Shown: positions 15,522-24,026 of the stretch, one piece after another
Position numbering within the stretch: position 1 is the first letter of the stretch
How the letters are laid out: the number at the start of each line of letters is the position of its first letter
DNA from: Streptomyces musisoli
Lineage (GTDB): Bacteria > Actinomycetota > Actinomycetes > Streptomycetales > Streptomycetaceae
Length of the DNA: 64,000 nt
Direction: 5' to 3'
Assembly (NCBI RefSeq): GCF_016741855.1
Contig: NZ_JAERRH010000020.1
Coordinates: 49,027-113,026, forward strand
The notes under the pieces: generated by a model
What the model was told of the DNA's origin: nothing
Databases searched by the model: none
What the model saw: only the letters and a program-made list of their open reading frames with translations
Made by a program: the position numbers and the translations under genes

Positions 15522-16367
15522 ATGAGCCGCAGCGACGTCCTGGTCGACGCCGACTGGCTCCAGGAGCACCTGGACGACCCGACCATCGCGATCGTCGAGG
15601 TGGACGAGGACACGTCCGCCTACGAGAAGAACCACATCAAGAACGCGATCCGCATCGACTGGACCAAGGACCTCCAGGACCCGGTCCGTCGTGACTTCAT
15701 CGACCAGGAGGGCTTCGAGAAGCTCCTGTCGAAGAAGGGCATCGCCAACGACACGCTGGTGATCCTCTACGGCGGCAACAACAACTGGTTCGCGTCGTAC
15801 GCCTACTGGTACTTCAAGCTGTACGGCCACGAGAACGTCAAGCTCCTCGACGGCGGCCGCAAGAAGTGGGAGCTGGACGCCCGCGAGCTGGTCGACGGCT
15901 CCGAGGTGCCCGAGCGCGACACGACGGACTACAAGGCCAAGCCGCAGGACACCTCGATCCGTGCCTTCCGTGACGACGTCGTCGCCGCGATCGGCGCGCA
16001 GAACCTGGTCGACGTCCGCTCGCCCGACGAGTTCTCCGGCAAGCTGCTCGCCCCGGCCCACCTGCCGCAGGAGCAGTCGCAGCGTCCGGGTCACGTCCCG
16101 ACCGCCCGCAACATCCCGTGGTCGAAGAACGCCAACGACGACGGCACCTTCAAGTCGGACGAGGAGCTGACGGCCCTCTACGCCGACGAGAACGTCGACC
16201 TGGCCAAGGACACGATCGCCTACTGCCGCATCGGTGAGCGCTCGGCCCTGACCTGGTTCGTGCTGCACGAGCTGCTCGGCGTGGAGAACGTCAAGAACTA
16301 CGACGGCTCCTGGACCGAGTACGGCTCCCTCGTCGGCGTGCCGATCGAGCTCGGCGCCGAAAAGTAA
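15522..16367 (+). CDS. cysA: Thiosulfate sulfurtransferase (two-domain rhodanese)
   Basis: A 281-residue protein with two rhodanese-like domains. The N-terminal, inactive domain includes IVEVDEDTSAYEKNHI. The C-terminal domain carries the catalytic Cys in YCRIGERS (about residue 233). It transfers sulfane sulfur from thiosulfate to thiophilic acceptors. The ATG is preceded by GGAGGAG. The upstream leader peptide suggests sulfur-responsive control, and the DUF1416 gene follows after 45 bp, so the two are likely an operon ended by the hairpin at 16727-16777. The symbol cysA follows actinobacterial usage; sseA is also used. Confidence 0.9.
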   Translation: MSRSDVLVDADWLQEHLDDPTIAIVEVDEDTSAYEKNHIKNAIRIDWTKDLQDPVRRDFIDQEGFEKLLSKKGIANDTLVILYGGNNNWFASYAYWYFKLYGHENVKLLDGGRKKWELDARELVDGSEVPERDTTDYKAKPQDTSIRAFRDDVVAAIGAQNLVDVRSPDEFSGKLLAPAHLPQEQSQRPGHVPTARNIPWSKNANDDGTFKSDEELTALYADENVDLAKDTIAYCRIGERSALTWFVLHELLGVENVKNYDGSWTEYGSLVGVPIELGAEK

Positions 16368-16412
16368 CCCATCCCGACCGGCCTTCCGGTCAGACCCCTC
16401 TGGAGAATCAGC

Positions 16413-16700
16413 ATGTGCGGAGCGAAGGCCGGCGGCCCGGACGCCTCGACGATCAAGCCCGGTGAGACCACGATCCAGGGCCAGGTGACCCGCGACGGCG
16501 AGCCGGTGACGGGCTACGTCCGTCTCCTCGACTCGACCGGCGAATTCACCGCGGAGGTGCCCACCTCCGCGACCGGCCAGTTCCGCTTCTACGCGGCCGA
16601 GGGCACGTGGACCGTGCGGGCGCTGGTGCCCGGCGGCACCGCCGACCGCACGGTCGTGGCCCAGCAGGGCGGCCTCGCCGAGGTAGCGATCGCCGTCTGA
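16413..16700 (+). CDS. DUF1416 protein
   Basis: A 95-residue beta-rich protein beginning MCGAKAGGPDASTIKPGE, with a carboxypeptidase-regulatory-like pattern (TIQGQVTRDGEPVTGYVRL, QFRFYAAEGTWTVRAL). The conserved second-residue Cys next to a sulfurtransferase gene is typical of this pair in actinobacteria and hints at a role as sulfur acceptor or partner, but no function is established. It lies 45 bp downstream of the sulfurtransferase, with RBS TCTGGAGAA. Confidence 0.85.
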   Translation: MCGAKAGGPDASTIKPGETTIQGQVTRDGEPVTGYVRLLDSTGEFTAEVPTSATGQFRFYAAEGTWTVRALVPGGTADRTVVAQQGGLAEVAIAV

Positions 16701-16726
16701 GCGGCCAAGAGAACTCAGTGACGAGC

Positions 16727-16777
16727 CGAAGGGCCGTATCCCCCGGGTTGGACGCCAATAGGGGATACGGCCCTTCG
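16727..16777 (+). terminator. Terminator after sulfurtransferase/DUF1416 operon
   Basis: A perfect 17-bp inverted repeat (CGAAGGGCCGTATCCCC and its complement) with a 16-bp loop, placed 26 bp after the DUF1416 stop. There is no T-run, as is common for Streptomyces terminators. Confidence 0.8.
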
Positions 16778-16955
16778 CCTCCCTCCTCCCCCCACCGGTG
16801 CGGTGATGGGCAGATCCGTTCCACGGCCCGGGGGCAAAGTCGCAGGTGAGCGGGCGGGCGGGGCCGGGAAGACTGGCACGGATCGGCCAATCACCGACTT
16901 CGCCGGGGGCGGCCGGGGGCGGCCCGGGGCCGCCGCCGGGCGGCGGCCGGCGGAG

Positions 16956-18371
16956 TTAGCCCAGGGCTCGGCCCAGGGCCCACACCATCGGGGCGGCCGC
17001 CGATAGGGGCAGGGCCACGCCTGCCGTGAAGTGGACGAAGCGGGACGGGTAGTCGTAGCTGGCCACCCGGTGGCCGATGAGCGCGCAGACGCCCGCCGCC
17101 GCGCCCAGCGCGGCGCCCTTCGTGTCGTAGCCGGTCATGCCGCCCACGGCGATTCCCGCGCCCGCCGCGGCCAGCAGGGACACCACGACCGAGGCCGGGG
17201 CCGGCATCGGCAGGGCCCTCGCGAGGACGGCCACCGCCACCGCCGCCGCTCCCACCGACACCGCGTGCGGGTCGGCGGCCAGGAAGCCCGTCGCCAGGAC
17301 CGCGAGCGCCGCCGAGGCGATCGTCGCCATCAGGCCGTACATCCGCTCGTCCGGCGAGGCGTGCGAACGCAGCTGGAGGACGAGGGAGAGCAGGACCCAG
17401 AGGCCGAGGGACCCGAGGATGGCCACCAGCGCGTGGTCGCGGCCGGCCGCGAGGACCGCCACGTCGGCCGTCAGCGCCCCCGCGAAGGCCAGCGCGATGC
17501 CCTGCCGGGCGGGCCACATGCCGTTCAGCCGGAACCAGCCCGCGGCCGTGACCGCCTGGAGCACCACCAGCGGCACGGCCAGGGCGTACGAGGCGATGGG
17601 CGCCGCGGCGGCCAGCAGCAGGCCCAGCAGCGCGGTGAGCGCCGCGGGCTGGAGGCCGGGCTCGATGATCGGGGAACGGCCCTCCAGGCGCGCCCGCTGG
17701 GCATCGGTGATCCGCGCGTTGCCGGCGAGGGTGGCGGGGCCGTAGGCGGGCCCGGCGGAGTCACCGGCCGGTTCGGCCACCGCTTCCGGCGCCTGCCCGG
17801 CCACCGGATCGGCCGCCGGTACCTGTGCCGATGCCGATGCCGATGCCGACACCGCCGGCCCGGGCGCGGGCGCGGGCTGTGCACCGGATGCGTACGGCTC
17901 CGCCGCGTACGACCCGTGCGCGTGCGGCTCCTGCGCGTACGCGTCCTGCGGGTGGTGTCCGTGCGCGTGCGGGTTCTGGTCGTACGCGTCGTGCGGGTAC
18001 GCGTCCTGTCCGTACGCCTCTTGCCCGTGCGGGCCCAGGGACTGCTGTGCCTGCTGCGGCTGGTGGTGCTGCATCGGGGCCTGCTGCTGGTGTCCGTACC
18101 GGGCCTGCGGCTGGTGCGCCTGTTGGTACTGCGGGTCCTGGTAGTGGGGCTGCCGGTACGGCTGCTCTTCCTGCCGCGGCAGGTACGCCGTCTCCGCCGC
18201 CTGCACCGGCGCGTGCGTCTGCGTCTCCCAGGTCTGGCCCTGCCACTGCTGGGTGAGTTCCGCGTCGTGGCCGGGCTGCTGCCCGTACCGCGGCTCCTGT
18301 CCGGGCCAGTCCTGCTGCTGGTAGGGGTCGTAGCCCTCGTAGGGGCCGCCCTGGTACGGCTGATCGGTCAT
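16956..18371 (-). CDS. Polytopic membrane protein with Gln/Tyr/His-rich N-terminal domain
   Basis: About 471 residues. The first 200 are low-complexity and cytoplasmic in character, dominated by Gln, Tyr, His and Pro (repeats such as DAYPHDAYDQNPHAHGHH and QQAPMQHHQPQQAQQ). The rest has roughly seven to eight hydrophobic helices from residue 240 to the end (LTALLGLLLAAAAPIASYAL, GLWVLLSLVLQL, ALPLSAAAPMVWAL). The ATG was chosen because GGAGG lies six bases upstream; a GTG two codons earlier overlaps that RBS. It starts two bases after the MoaD-like stop, so translation is probably coupled. Function unknown. Confidence 0.8.
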   Translation of the reverse strand: MTDQPYQGGPYEGYDPYQQQDWPGQEPRYGQQPGHDAELTQQWQGQTWETQTHAPVQAAETAYLPRQEEQPYRQPHYQDPQYQQAHQPQARYGHQQQAPMQHHQPQQAQQSLGPHGQEAYGQDAYPHDAYDQNPHAHGHHPQDAYAQEPHAHGSYAAEPYASGAQPAPAPGPAVSASASASAQVPAADPVAGQAPEAVAEPAGDSAGPAYGPATLAGNARITDAQRARLEGRSPIIEPGLQPAALTALLGLLLAAAAPIASYALAVPLVVLQAVTAAGWFRLNGMWPARQGIALAFAGALTADVAVLAAGRDHALVAILGSLGLWVLLSLVLQLRSHASPDERMYGLMATIASAALAVLATGFLAADPHAVSVGAAAVAVAVLARALPMPAPASVVVSLLAAAGAGIAVGGMTGYDTKGAALGAAAGVCALIGHRVASYDYPSRFVHFTAGVALPLSAAAPMVWALGRALG

Positions 18372-18373
18372 GC

Positions 18374-18628
18374 TCACCCTCCTGCGAACGGCGGGAGCAC
18401 CTCGACCGTGCCGCCCTCGGCCAGCCGTACCGTCTCATGCGCGCGGGTCCCGACGGGGTCGCCGTCGACGAGGAAGGAGCAGCGCTTCAGCACGCGCGTC
18501 AGCTCTCCGGGGTGACGCTCGCGCACGGCGGCCAGCGCGCCGGCCAGCGTGTCCGCCTCGTACGGCTCCTCGGCGACCTGGGCCGCGGCCTTGGCGGCGG
18601 CCCAGTAGCGCACCGTGACCTTGGGCAT
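18374..18628 (-). CDS. MoaD/ThiS-family ubiquitin-like sulfur carrier protein
   Basis: An 84-residue beta-grasp protein starting MPKVTVRYWAAAKAAAQ and ending in the diagnostic Gly-Gly (LPPFAGG), the site of adenylation and thiocarboxylation in MoaD/ThiS proteins. No molybdopterin or thiamin partner genes are adjacent. Instead it is coupled to the polytopic membrane protein gene and lies near the sulfurtransferase. It may serve molybdenum cofactor synthesis encoded elsewhere or another sulfur-transfer path. Confidence 0.85.
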   Translation of the reverse strand: MPKVTVRYWAAAKAAAQVAEEPYEADTLAGALAAVRERHPGELTRVLKRCSFLVDGDPVGTRAHETVRLAEGGTVEVLPPFAGG

Positions 18629-18677
18629 CTCGATCCTCAATCGACGGCAGGGACTGGAAAGTCTGTGTGGGGTCAGG

Positions 18678-19550
18678 CTAGCCCGCCGCCGACACCGCCC
18701 AGTCCCCGATCCGGGCCACCAGGGCGTCGTCCGCCGCGTGCTCCGCGTGGCCCATGCCCGGTTCGACCCAGAGTTCGCCGTGGTCGCCGGCCGCCTCGGC
18801 GAGCATCCGGGGGTGGTCGAGCGGGAAGTAGCCGTCGCGGTCCCCATGGACGAGCAGGAGCGGGGTCGGGGCCAGCCGGGGAACCGCCTCCACCGGTGAC
18901 AGGGGCACCGGGTCCCAGTCGCGGTGGTGGATGCGGGTGCGCAGGCCGTAGCGGCTCACCAGGCGGCCCTCGGGGCGGGTGACCAGCCAGTGCAGGCGGC
19001 GCATGGGCGCCGTGCCCCGGTAGTACCAGCGGGCCGGCGCGCTCACCGAGACCACCGCGTCGACCGTGCCGGGCCGCAGGGCCGCGTGCCGCAGGACCAC
19101 CGAGCCGCCCATGGAGAAGCCGACGGTCACCACGCGCGCGTGGTGGAAGCCGCGGGCCCACTCCACGGCGGCGGCGAGGTCCAGCACCTCCTTGTCGCCG
19201 ACCGTGGACCGGCCGCCGGAGCGTCCGTGGCCGCGGAAGGAGAAGGTGACGACCGCGCCGTAACCCCGCAGCACGCCGGCCACCCGTCGTACGTGTGGCC
19301 GGTCCGCGTCCCCGGTGAAGCCGTGCGCGACGACGAAGACCACGTCGCGGGAGGAGGAAGAGGAGGGGGAAGGGGAGGCGTCCGGAGCCTGCGGAGGGGC
19401 TTCGTATACGACCGGGCCCGGATCGTATACGGAATCGACCGGGATCCCGTCGGCGGTGCGCAGGAACGTCCGGATAGGGGCCCGTCTGTCTGTCTCGCGA
19501 TTCGGACGAACGGTGGAACACGCCACATGACCTGCCGGACGGTTGCTCAT
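18678..19550 (-). CDS. Alpha/beta hydrolase
   Basis: About 290 residues with a typical alpha/beta hydrolase core: oxyanion strand VVAHGFTGD, FSFRGHGRSGG, nucleophile elbow GFSMGGS (Ser), acidic residue in VHGDRDGYFP, and catalytic His in GMGHAEHA. The N-terminal 60 residues carry a Ser/Pro-rich stretch. The ATG (MSNRPAGH) is the first plausible Met; the long upstream frame overlaps glnR and is not protein-like. It is divergent from glnR and 50 bp upstream of the MoaD-like gene on the same strand. Substrate unknown; lysophospholipase or esterase activity is possible. Confidence 0.85.
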   Translation of the reverse strand: MSNRPAGHVACSTVRPNRETDRRAPIRTFLRTADGIPVDSVYDPGPVVYEAPPQAPDASPSPSSSSSRDVVFVVAHGFTGDADRPHVRRVAGVLRGYGAVVTFSFRGHGRSGGRSTVGDKEVLDLAAAVEWARGFHHARVVTVGFSMGGSVVLRHAALRPGTVDAVVSVSAPARWYYRGTAPMRRLHWLVTRPEGRLVSRYGLRTRIHHRDWDPVPLSPVEAVPRLAPTPLLLVHGDRDGYFPLDHPRMLAEAAGDHGELWVEPGMGHAEHAADDALVARIGDWAVSAAG

Positions 19551-19731
19551 GTGGGCTATTCTGCTGGGCAGAGGACTCGGGCAGCGTAGCCCCCGGGTCC
19601 TTTTGTGCTTTCGGACGCGTTGTATGCACAGCGGGAGACCTCGGGTGGCCCGCCGGCGTACGGGGCCCCCGGGATCGCAGAGCAGTGCCCGTCCGCACAG
19701 TCCTCGCAGGGACCGAGGAGGAACCAGACGT

Positions 19732-20511
19732 ATGAGTTCTCTGCTGCTCCTGACCAACGCCCTCCAGCCGTCGACGGAGGTGCTCCCGGCCCTCGGCCTG
19801 CTCCTGCACAACGTGCGGGTCGCTCCCGCGGAGGGGCCGGCCCTGGTCGACACCCCCGGCGCCGACGTCATCCTGGTCGACGGCCGGCGCGACCTCCCGC
19901 AGGTGCGCAGCCTGTGCCAGCTGCTGCGGTCCACCGGCCCCGGCTGTCCGCTGCTCCTCGTCGTCACGGAGGGCGGTCTCGCCGCCGTCACCGCCGACTG
20001 GGGCGTCGACGACGTGCTCCTCGACACCGCGGGCCCCGCGGAGGTGGAGGCACGGCTGCGGCTCGCCATGGGCCGGCAGCAGATCGTCAACGACGACTCC
20101 CCCATGGAGATCCGCAACGGCGACCTGTCGGTGGACGAGGCCACCTACTCAGCGAAGCTCAAGGGCCGGGTCCTGGACCTGACCTTCAAGGAGTTCGAGC
20201 TGCTCAAATACCTCGCGCAGCACCCGGGCCGGGTCTTCACCCGCGCCCAGCTGCTCCAGGAGGTGTGGGGCTACGACTACTTCGGCGGCACCCGCACGGT
20301 AGACGTGCACGTACGGCGGCTGCGCGCCAAGCTCGGCCCGGAGCACGAGTCGCTGATCGGAACCGTCCGGAACGTCGGTTATCGATTCGTTACGCCCGAG
20401 AAGCCCGACCGGTCGGCCGAGGACGCCAAGAGCAGGTCCGGCCGGGCAAAGCGGGACGATATGGACGCAACCGCCGCCCTGGACGGTGCGGAGGTTCACG
20501 CGGAGGCGTAG
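19732..20511 (+). CDS. glnR: GlnR, global nitrogen regulator (OmpR-type)
   Basis: A 259-residue OmpR-family regulator without a partner kinase gene. The receiver domain (MSSLLLLTNALQPSTEVL, ADVILVDGRRDLP) keeps one Asp but lacks the usual paired N-terminal acidic residues of phosphorylated receivers, as expected for atypical GlnR. The C-terminal winged helix (TFKEFELLKYLAQHPGRVF, GTRTVDVHVRRLRAKLG, NVGYRFV) binds DNA. A charged, disordered tail of about 40 residues follows. GlnR activates ammonium assimilation genes such as glnA and amtB under nitrogen limitation. The ATG has a strong GAGGAGG RBS. Confidence 0.9.
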   Translation: MSSLLLLTNALQPSTEVLPALGLLLHNVRVAPAEGPALVDTPGADVILVDGRRDLPQVRSLCQLLRSTGPGCPLLLVVTEGGLAAVTADWGVDDVLLDTAGPAEVEARLRLAMGRQQIVNDDSPMEIRNGDLSVDEATYSAKLKGRVLDLTFKEFELLKYLAQHPGRVFTRAQLLQEVWGYDYFGGTRTVDVHVRRLRAKLGPEHESLIGTVRNVGYRFVTPEKPDRSAEDAKSRSGRAKRDDMDATAALDGAEVHAEA

Positions 20512-20593
20512 CCGCCGCGTGACCGGTGCCCGGGGTCCTCCTCCTCACCCGCCCGCCTTGTGATACGCCCTGCCCAGCGGGGGTCAATCCGCG

Positions 20594-20606
20594 TAGACTC
20601 CGCGCG
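20594..20606 (+). promoter_or_regulatory. Probable leaderless promoter of LacI-family gene
   Basis: TAGACT at 20594-20599 lies six bases before the GTG start and no ribosome-binding site is present, the arrangement of a leaderless transcript. No convincing -35 element is visible at the normal distance. Confidence 0.5.
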
Positions 20607-21628
20607 TGGCCAAGGTGACTCGGGATGACGTGGCACGGCTGGCTGGAACCTCCACCGCCGTCGTGAGCTACGTCATCAACAACGGACCCCGGCCGGTCGC
20701 CCCGGCCACGCGCGAGCGTGTCCTCGCCGCGATCAAGGAACTGGGGTACCGCCCCGACCGGGTCGCCCAGGCGATGGCCTCCCGGCGCACCGACCTCATA
20801 GGACTGATCATCCCGGACGCCCGCCAGCCCTTCTTCGGGGAGATGGCGCACGCGGTCGAGCAGGCCGCCTCCGAGCGCGGGAAGATGGTCCTCGTCGGCA
20901 ACACCGACTACATCGGCGAGCGCGAGGTCCACTATCTGCGCGCCTTCCTCGGCATGCGCGTCTCGGGCCTGATCCTCGTCTCCCACGCCCTGAACGATCT
21001 CGCCGCCGCCGAGATCGACGCCTGGGACGCCCGGGTGGTGCTGCTGCACGAGCGTCCGGAGGCCATCGACGACGTGGCCGTGGTGACGGACGACCTGGGC
21101 GGCGCCCAGCTCGCCGTGCGCCACCTGCTGGAGCACGGCTACGAGTACGTCGCCTGTATGGGCGGCACGGCGGAGACGCCGGCCGTCGGCGACCCGGTCT
21201 CCGACCACGTCGAGGGCTGGAAGCGGGCCATGGCCGAGGCGGGCCTGCCCACCGAGGGCCGGCTGTTCGAGGCGCCGTACAACCGCTACGACGCCTATCG
21301 CGTGGCCCTGGAGCTGCTCTCCGGCCCGCACCGGCCGCCCGCGGTCTTCTGCTCCACCGACGACCAGGCGATCGGCCTGCTGCGGGCCGCGCGCGAGCTG
21401 CGCATCGACGTACCGGGGCAGCTGGGGGTGGCCGGCTTCGACGACATCAAGGAGGCCGCGCTCGCCGACCCGCCGCTGACCACGGTCGCCTCGGACCGTT
21501 CGGCGATGGCCCGGGCGGCGGTCGACCTGGTGCTGGACGACGGGCTGCGGATCGCCGGGTCGCGGCGCGAGCGGCTGAAGACGTTCCCGTCGCGGCTGGT
21601 GGTCCGCACGAGCTGTGGCTGCGTCTAG
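20606..21628 (+). CDS. LacI-family transcriptional regulator
   Basis: 340 residues: an N-terminal LacI helix-turn-helix (VTRDDVARLAGTSTAVVSYV, then TRERVLAAIKELGYRPD) followed by a periplasmic-binding-protein-like effector domain (LIGLIIPDARQPFFGEM, VFCSTDDQAIGLL, VAGFDDI). The effector is presumably a sugar or related compound. No transport or catabolic genes are adjacent, so the target is not evident. The GTG start is probably leaderless. The C-terminus has an unusual CGC sequence (RTSCGCV). Confidence 0.88.
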   Translation: MAKVTRDDVARLAGTSTAVVSYVINNGPRPVAPATRERVLAAIKELGYRPDRVAQAMASRRTDLIGLIIPDARQPFFGEMAHAVEQAASERGKMVLVGNTDYIGEREVHYLRAFLGMRVSGLILVSHALNDLAAAEIDAWDARVVLLHERPEAIDDVAVVTDDLGGAQLAVRHLLEHGYEYVACMGGTAETPAVGDPVSDHVEGWKRAMAEAGLPTEGRLFEAPYNRYDAYRVALELLSGPHRPPAVFCSTDDQAIGLLRAARELRIDVPGQLGVAGFDDIKEAALADPPLTTVASDRSAMARAAVDLVLDDGLRIAGSRRERLKTFPSRLVVRTSCGCV

Positions 21629-21664
21629 CCGCCGTGGCCGGGCGGAGGTGCCCGCGCCCGCCGA

Positions 21665-21763
21665 TGACCGGTCGTGCCCGTTGACCGGTCGTGCCCGTTG
21701 ACCGGTCGTGCCCGTTGACCGGTCGTGCCCGTTGACCGGTGCCGCTGACCGGTCGTACCCGCT
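21665..21763. repeat. 17-bp tandem repeat containing GACCGGTC palindrome
   Basis: Four exact tandem copies of TGACCGGTCGTGCCCGT (21665-21732), then a shortened unit TGACCGGTGCCGC and a diverged unit TGACCGGTCGTACCCGC. Each full unit contains the 8-bp palindrome GACCGGTC. The array lies between the LacI gene and the protease gene. It may be a multi-site operator or simple slippage product. Confidence 0.8.
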
Positions 21764-21934
21764 CGGCGGGGTCGCACATTCGTACGAACCGGGCCCGTGG
21801 GCTGCTGTGATGAGGGCCGGCTGAGAGGCTTCCCCAAGACGCGGGAGCCGTCTTTACAACGGGCAAACGAGGTTCTGCCGGGCTTCTCAGGGAGCACTCA
21901 GGAAGCTCTCATGGTCACGGGGGACTCTTCTGTC

Positions 21935-22927
21935 ATGACCGAGAGCCAGGGCACTTACGAGCAGCCGCACTCCTACCCCGCCCCCGTGAACCCGGAGTGG
22001 CCGCCCCCGCCGCCGCACCAGCCGGCCGTGGCGCCCGCTCCGCACAAGAAGAAGCGCACCCGCGGACCCGTCGGCCTCCTCGCGGCGGTCGCGATCGTGG
22101 CCGCGGCGGTCGGCGGCGGCACGGCCTACGCCTTCCAGGAGCTGACCGGCAAGGACGCGGTCGCCACCGCCGGCGGCAGCACCACCGTGGTGCCGACCTC
22201 GAAGAGGGGTGACGTCGCCGCCATAGCGGCCGCGGTCAGCCCGAGCGTGGTCGAGGTCAACGCGACGCTCGCGGGCGGCTCCTCCACCGGTTCCGGCGTG
22301 ATCATCACCTCCGGCGGTGAGATCGTCACCAACAACCACGTCGTCTCCGGCGCCGATTCGATCAAGGTGCGCACCAGCGACGGCAAGAGCTACGCCGCCG
22401 AGGTCGTCGGCACCGACAGTTCCAAGGACCTCGCGCTGATCAAGCTGCACGGCGCCTCGGGGCTGAAGGCGGCGGCGCTCGGCGACTCCGGTGACGTCCA
22501 GGTCGGCGACTCGGTCGTGGCGATCGGCTCCCCCGAGGGTCTGACCGGCACGGTCACCAGCGGCATCGTCTCCGCCCTGAACCGGGACGTCACCGTCTCC
22601 ACCGACGAGGGACAGGGGCAGGGCAGGGGCGGCGACGGCCAGTGGCCGTTCCAGTTCGGCGGCCGTGAGTTCAACGGCGACACCGGCTCGTCCACGACCA
22701 CCTACAAGGCCATCCAGACCGACGCGTCCCTGAACCCCGGCAACTCCGGCGGTGCGCTGATCGACGCCGGCGGTCATGTGATCGGCATCAACTCCGCGAT
22801 GTACTCGTCGAGTTCGCAGGCGTCCTCGTCCTCGGACGCGGGCAGCGTCGGCCTCGGCTTCGCCATCCCCATCGACACCGTCAAGTCCGGCCTGGCCGCA
22901 CTGCGGGCGGGCGGTTCCGACAGCTAG
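21935..22927 (+). CDS. Membrane-anchored HtrA/DegP-like serine protease without PDZ domain
   Basis: About 330 residues. A Pro-rich cytoplasmic N-terminus is followed by a transmembrane helix (VGLLAAVAIVAAAVGGGTA) and an extracellular trypsin-like domain. The catalytic triad is His in TNNHVVSG, Asp in SSKDLALIKL, and Ser in NPGNSGGALI. A Gly/Gln-rich insertion (DEGQGQGRGGDGQ) lies between Asp and Ser. The protein stops right after the protease fold, so the PDZ domain usual in HtrA is missing. The ATG used begins MTESQG; an ATG eight codons upstream (21911) has a better-spaced GGAAG and is a real alternative. Likely role is cell-envelope protein quality control. Confidence 0.85.
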   Translation: MTESQGTYEQPHSYPAPVNPEWPPPPPHQPAVAPAPHKKKRTRGPVGLLAAVAIVAAAVGGGTAYAFQELTGKDAVATAGGSTTVVPTSKRGDVAAIAAAVSPSVVEVNATLAGGSSTGSGVIITSGGEIVTNNHVVSGADSIKVRTSDGKSYAAEVVGTDSSKDLALIKLHGASGLKAAALGDSGDVQVGDSVVAIGSPEGLTGTVTSGIVSALNRDVTVSTDEGQGQGRGGDGQWPFQFGGREFNGDTGSSTTTYKAIQTDASLNPGNSGGALIDAGGHVIGINSAMYSSSSQASSSSDAGSVGLGFAIPIDTVKSGLAALRAGGSDS

Positions 22928-22979
22928 CTAGCACCACACCGCGCGGCAGTCAGCGCGACACTCAGCAAGGGAGCAGGTC

Positions 22980-23198
22980 ATGATCAAGCACTTCCCCCAC
23001 CACATGGCCGAGCGCGGTCCGGCCGGCATCACGCTGGCCCTCTCCATCGCGTCCGAGTTGCACGTGCCGGTCCCCCCGCCCCGCGCCCCGGAGGTGGCCG
23101 TGAACCCGGTCCCGCAGCTGATGGGCCTGCGTACCTCGGCCGCCCGCCCGCACCGCCGCAAGGTGCCGCTGCACCGGCTGAGCACGGTCCGGGCCTGA
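22980..23198 (+). CDS. Hypothetical small protein (72 aa)
   Basis: A 72-residue ORF with a good RBS (AAGGGAG) eight bases upstream, located 52 bp downstream of the protease on the same strand. The product (MIKHFPHHMAERGPAGITLA and a basic Pro/Arg-rich tail ending RRKVPLHRLSTVRA) has no recognised domain, no signal peptide and no transmembrane helix. Placement and RBS support it. The opposite strand is also open here, so confidence is moderate. Confidence 0.5.
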   Translation: MIKHFPHHMAERGPAGITLALSIASELHVPVPPPRAPEVAVNPVPQLMGLRTSAARPHRRKVPLHRLSTVRA

Positions 23199-23291
23199 CC
23201 GGCCCGCGTGCCCCTCACCGGCCGGCGGGACGTGGCACGCTGAGAACCACCCGTTCACCCGCCCCACCGCACCCCCGAGGAATCGCGAGCG

Positions 23292-24026
23292 ATGAGCCCC
23301 GCCGAAGGCGACCGTGACCCCCAGCGCATCCTGATCGTCGACGACGAGCCGGCCGTACGCGAGGCACTCCAGCGCAGCCTCGCCTTCGAGGGGTACGGCA
23401 CGGAGGTCGCCGTCGACGGCGCGGACGCCCTGGAGAAGGCCACCGCCTACCGGCCCGACCTGGTCGTGCTGGACATCCAGATGCCGCGCATGGACGGCCT
23501 GACGGCGGCCCGCCGGATCCGGGGTGCGGGGGACACCACCCCGATCCTGATGCTCACGGCCCGCGACACGGTCGGCGACCGGGTGACCGGACTGGACGCG
23601 GGCGCCGACGACTACCTGGTCAAGCCCTTCGAACTGGACGAGCTCTTCGCCCGTGTCCGCGCACTGCTGCGCCGCAGCTCGTACGCGACGACGGGGTCCG
23701 TCGAGGCGCACGAGGACGAGGCCCTCACCTTCGGCGACCTGCGCATGGACCTCGCGACCCGGGAGGTGACACGCGGCGGCCGGCGGGTGGAGCTGACCCG
23801 CACGGAGTTCACCCTGCTGGAGATGTTCATGGCGCACCCGCGGCAGGTCCTCACCCGCGAGCAGATCCTCAAGGCCGTCTGGGGCTTCGACTTCGAGCCC
23901 TCGTCCAACTCCCTCGACGTCTACGTGATGTACCTGCGCCGCAAGACCGAGGCCGGCGGTGAGCCGCGGCTGGTGCACACCGTGCGCGGGGTGGGCTACG
24001 TCCTCAGGCAGGGCGGCGCCGAGTGA
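23292..24026 (+). CDS. OmpR-family response regulator
   Basis: 244 residues. The receiver domain has the acidic pair in ILIVDDEPA, the phospho-acceptor Asp in LVVLDIQMPRMDG, Thr in MLTARD and Lys in LVKPFE. The C-terminal winged helix includes TRTEFTLLEMF and VRGVGYVLR. It overlaps the histidine kinase gene by GTGA, so the two are co-translated. Stimulus and targets are unknown; the neighbouring protease suggests an envelope-stress link, but this is inference. Confidence 0.92.
   Translation: MSPAEGDRDPQRILIVDDEPAVREALQRSLAFEGYGTEVAVDGADALEKATAYRPDLVVLDIQMPRMDGLTAARRIRGAGDTTPILMLTARDTVGDRVTGLDAGADDYLVKPFELDELFARVRALLRRSSYATTGSVEAHEDEALTFGDLRMDLATREVTRGGRRVELTRTEFTLLEMFMAHPRQVLTREQILKAVWGFDFEPSSNSLDVYVMYLRRKTEAGGEPRLVHTVRGVGYVLRQGGAE

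Noticed and set aside
17031..18515. 494-codon + strand frame opposite the polytopic membrane protein
   Set aside because: Composition is almost only Arg, Gly, Val and His with no domain; the minus strand has membrane helices, an RBS and translational coupling.
21665..21763. Regular repeats considered as a CRISPR array
   Set aside because: Units are 17 bp and directly adjacent without spacers, and no cas genes are nearby.
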